Shown here: piece by piece, positions 63,395 to 64,000 of the stretch
Numbering within the stretch: position 1 is the first letter of the stretch
Layout of the letters: the number at the start of each line of letters is the position of its first letter
Assembly: GCA_964036195.1 (NCBI GenBank)
Contig: OZ038457.1
Span: 4,498,635 to 4,562,634, forward strand
Source: Sphaerolaimus hirsutus
Taxonomy: Eukaryota; Nematoda; Chromadorea; Monhysterida; Sphaerolaimidae
Reading direction: 5' to 3'
DNA: 64,000 bases
Made by a program: the position numbers and the translations under genes
Notes under the pieces: generated by a model
Databases searched by the model: none
Told to the model about the DNA's origin: nothing
What the model saw: only the letters and a program-made list of their open reading frames with translations

Positions 63395-64000
63395 CCATGC
63401 TCACTACACTAGAATCTGAATGCAATTCCACGGGAGGTATGCATGTTTTCATCAAAAACAAATGTTTATATAGAAGTGTCAATCAATTAACAATCAATGA
63501 CGCACTGGCATTTTGTGGCACAATGGGTGAGAAGCATTTTGTCATGCATGGATTTTGTGACCCATAAAAGTGAATTTGTCTAAAACTCTTGCAAATACAA
63601 AAAAAATTTATCCATTGAAACTTTTTAGTCTCAATTTTGCTGGTGTCACCATCCATCATGACAACCTTCTATACTGTGAACAAATATTGAATTTTTCATT
63701 TCTTGACTGCAACATGAGCAATACAGGGGGACATTTGGCACACTTGCATGATCTCAACACACTGGTTGATTTAGTAAAGGCCAATATGATTGAACAGGTA
63801 AATATTCTGATTATTGAAGCTACCTACCCAAAATCTGTACTGATCAATAGACAACTGCCACCTTTGAAATCCCATGTTTTATCTTTTAGGCTGCAGAAGT
63901 GTGGGTCGGAGCAAAAATAATTGATGGGACAATGGTTGTTCAATGGGTGCAGAGCCTTACAGATGATGTTTGTTGAAATAATGCTTTTGTGTAGCTGTGC
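63395..64000 (+). CDS. C-type lectin domain protein, 3 exons seen, runs off the window
   Basis: Exons are 63395-63526, 63727-63797 and 63890 onward. Joins are in phase 1 (ATGG/GTGAG, ATACAG/G) and phase 0 (CAG/GTAAAT, TTTTAG/G), with introns of 200 and 92 nt. The joined reading shows the first half of a C-type lectin fold: FIKNKCLYRSVNQLTINDAL with AFCGTMGGHLA (the usual C-x-x-MGGHLA), then LVDLVKANMIEQ and AAEVWVGAKIIDGTMVVQW (the WIG-like strand). The Ca-binding EPN/QPD-WND region and the last cysteines lie beyond the window. Such domains usually act outside the cell, binding sugars or other ligands. The first exon seen starts in phase 1, so the signal peptide would be in an earlier exon not identified. 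Confidence 0.82.

Overview
The window is metazoan-type nuclear DNA. It has spliced genes with GT-AG introns, including a C-type lectin, a Kelch-repeat protein and a NADAR-domain protein. It also has one Ty3/Gypsy LTR retrotransposon, one decayed LINE and a very dense load of short non-autonomous DNA transposons in an AT-rich background. I cannot name the species. Introns of about 50-200 nt next to introns of many kb, and the transposon content, suggest an invertebrate. There is no operon structure, ribosome binding site or CRISPR array. Three 200-N gaps (14582-14781, 25258-25457, 53455-53654) are assembly placeholders.

Host genes, read mainly from exon pairs whose splice phases agree: a secreted protein of unknown family on the minus strand (28451-27482, three exons); a Kelch gene on the minus strand (52036-37523, four exons, one intron of nearly 12 kb that hosts the Gypsy element); an unidentified plus exon at 52774-52931; an unidentified minus gene at 59474-59049; a NADAR gene on the minus strand (63115-62642); and a C-type lectin gene on the plus strand from 63395 that runs off the window. 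A CpG-rich block at 12060-12480 and another at 2369-2970 have no assignable gene.

Transposons fill most of the rest. At least nineteen elements have exact or near-exact 8-bp target duplications, and most have hAT-like ends of the form YARNG. Each of these is filled with one short word repeated many times on both strands, and the word differs between elements. A second group is flanked by TA and ends in CCGTATT, often with long C/G runs. A third has 9-bp duplications and GGCTATTT ends. Large palindromes of 0.5-2 kb are also present. Elements sit inside one another, up to six deep at 28893-32274.

Region by region: 1-12 kb is palindromes and word-repeat elements without genes. 12-22 kb is the CpG block, a gap inside a palindrome, a tRNA-like sequence and a 2-kb palindrome. 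22-28.5 kb is nested elements and the secreted-protein gene, whose three introns each contain the same foldback family. 28.5-37 kb is the deepest nest and the GGCGCC element. 37-52 kb is the Kelch gene with the Gypsy element in its intron. 52-59 kb is more elements with scattered exons. 59-62 kb is the LINE. 62.6-64 kb is the NADAR and lectin genes.

The two most unusual signals are (1) the family of elements that keep their ends but exchange the repeated internal word, and (2) the foldback family that forms or dominates all visible introns of the secreted-protein gene, which resembles introner behaviour.
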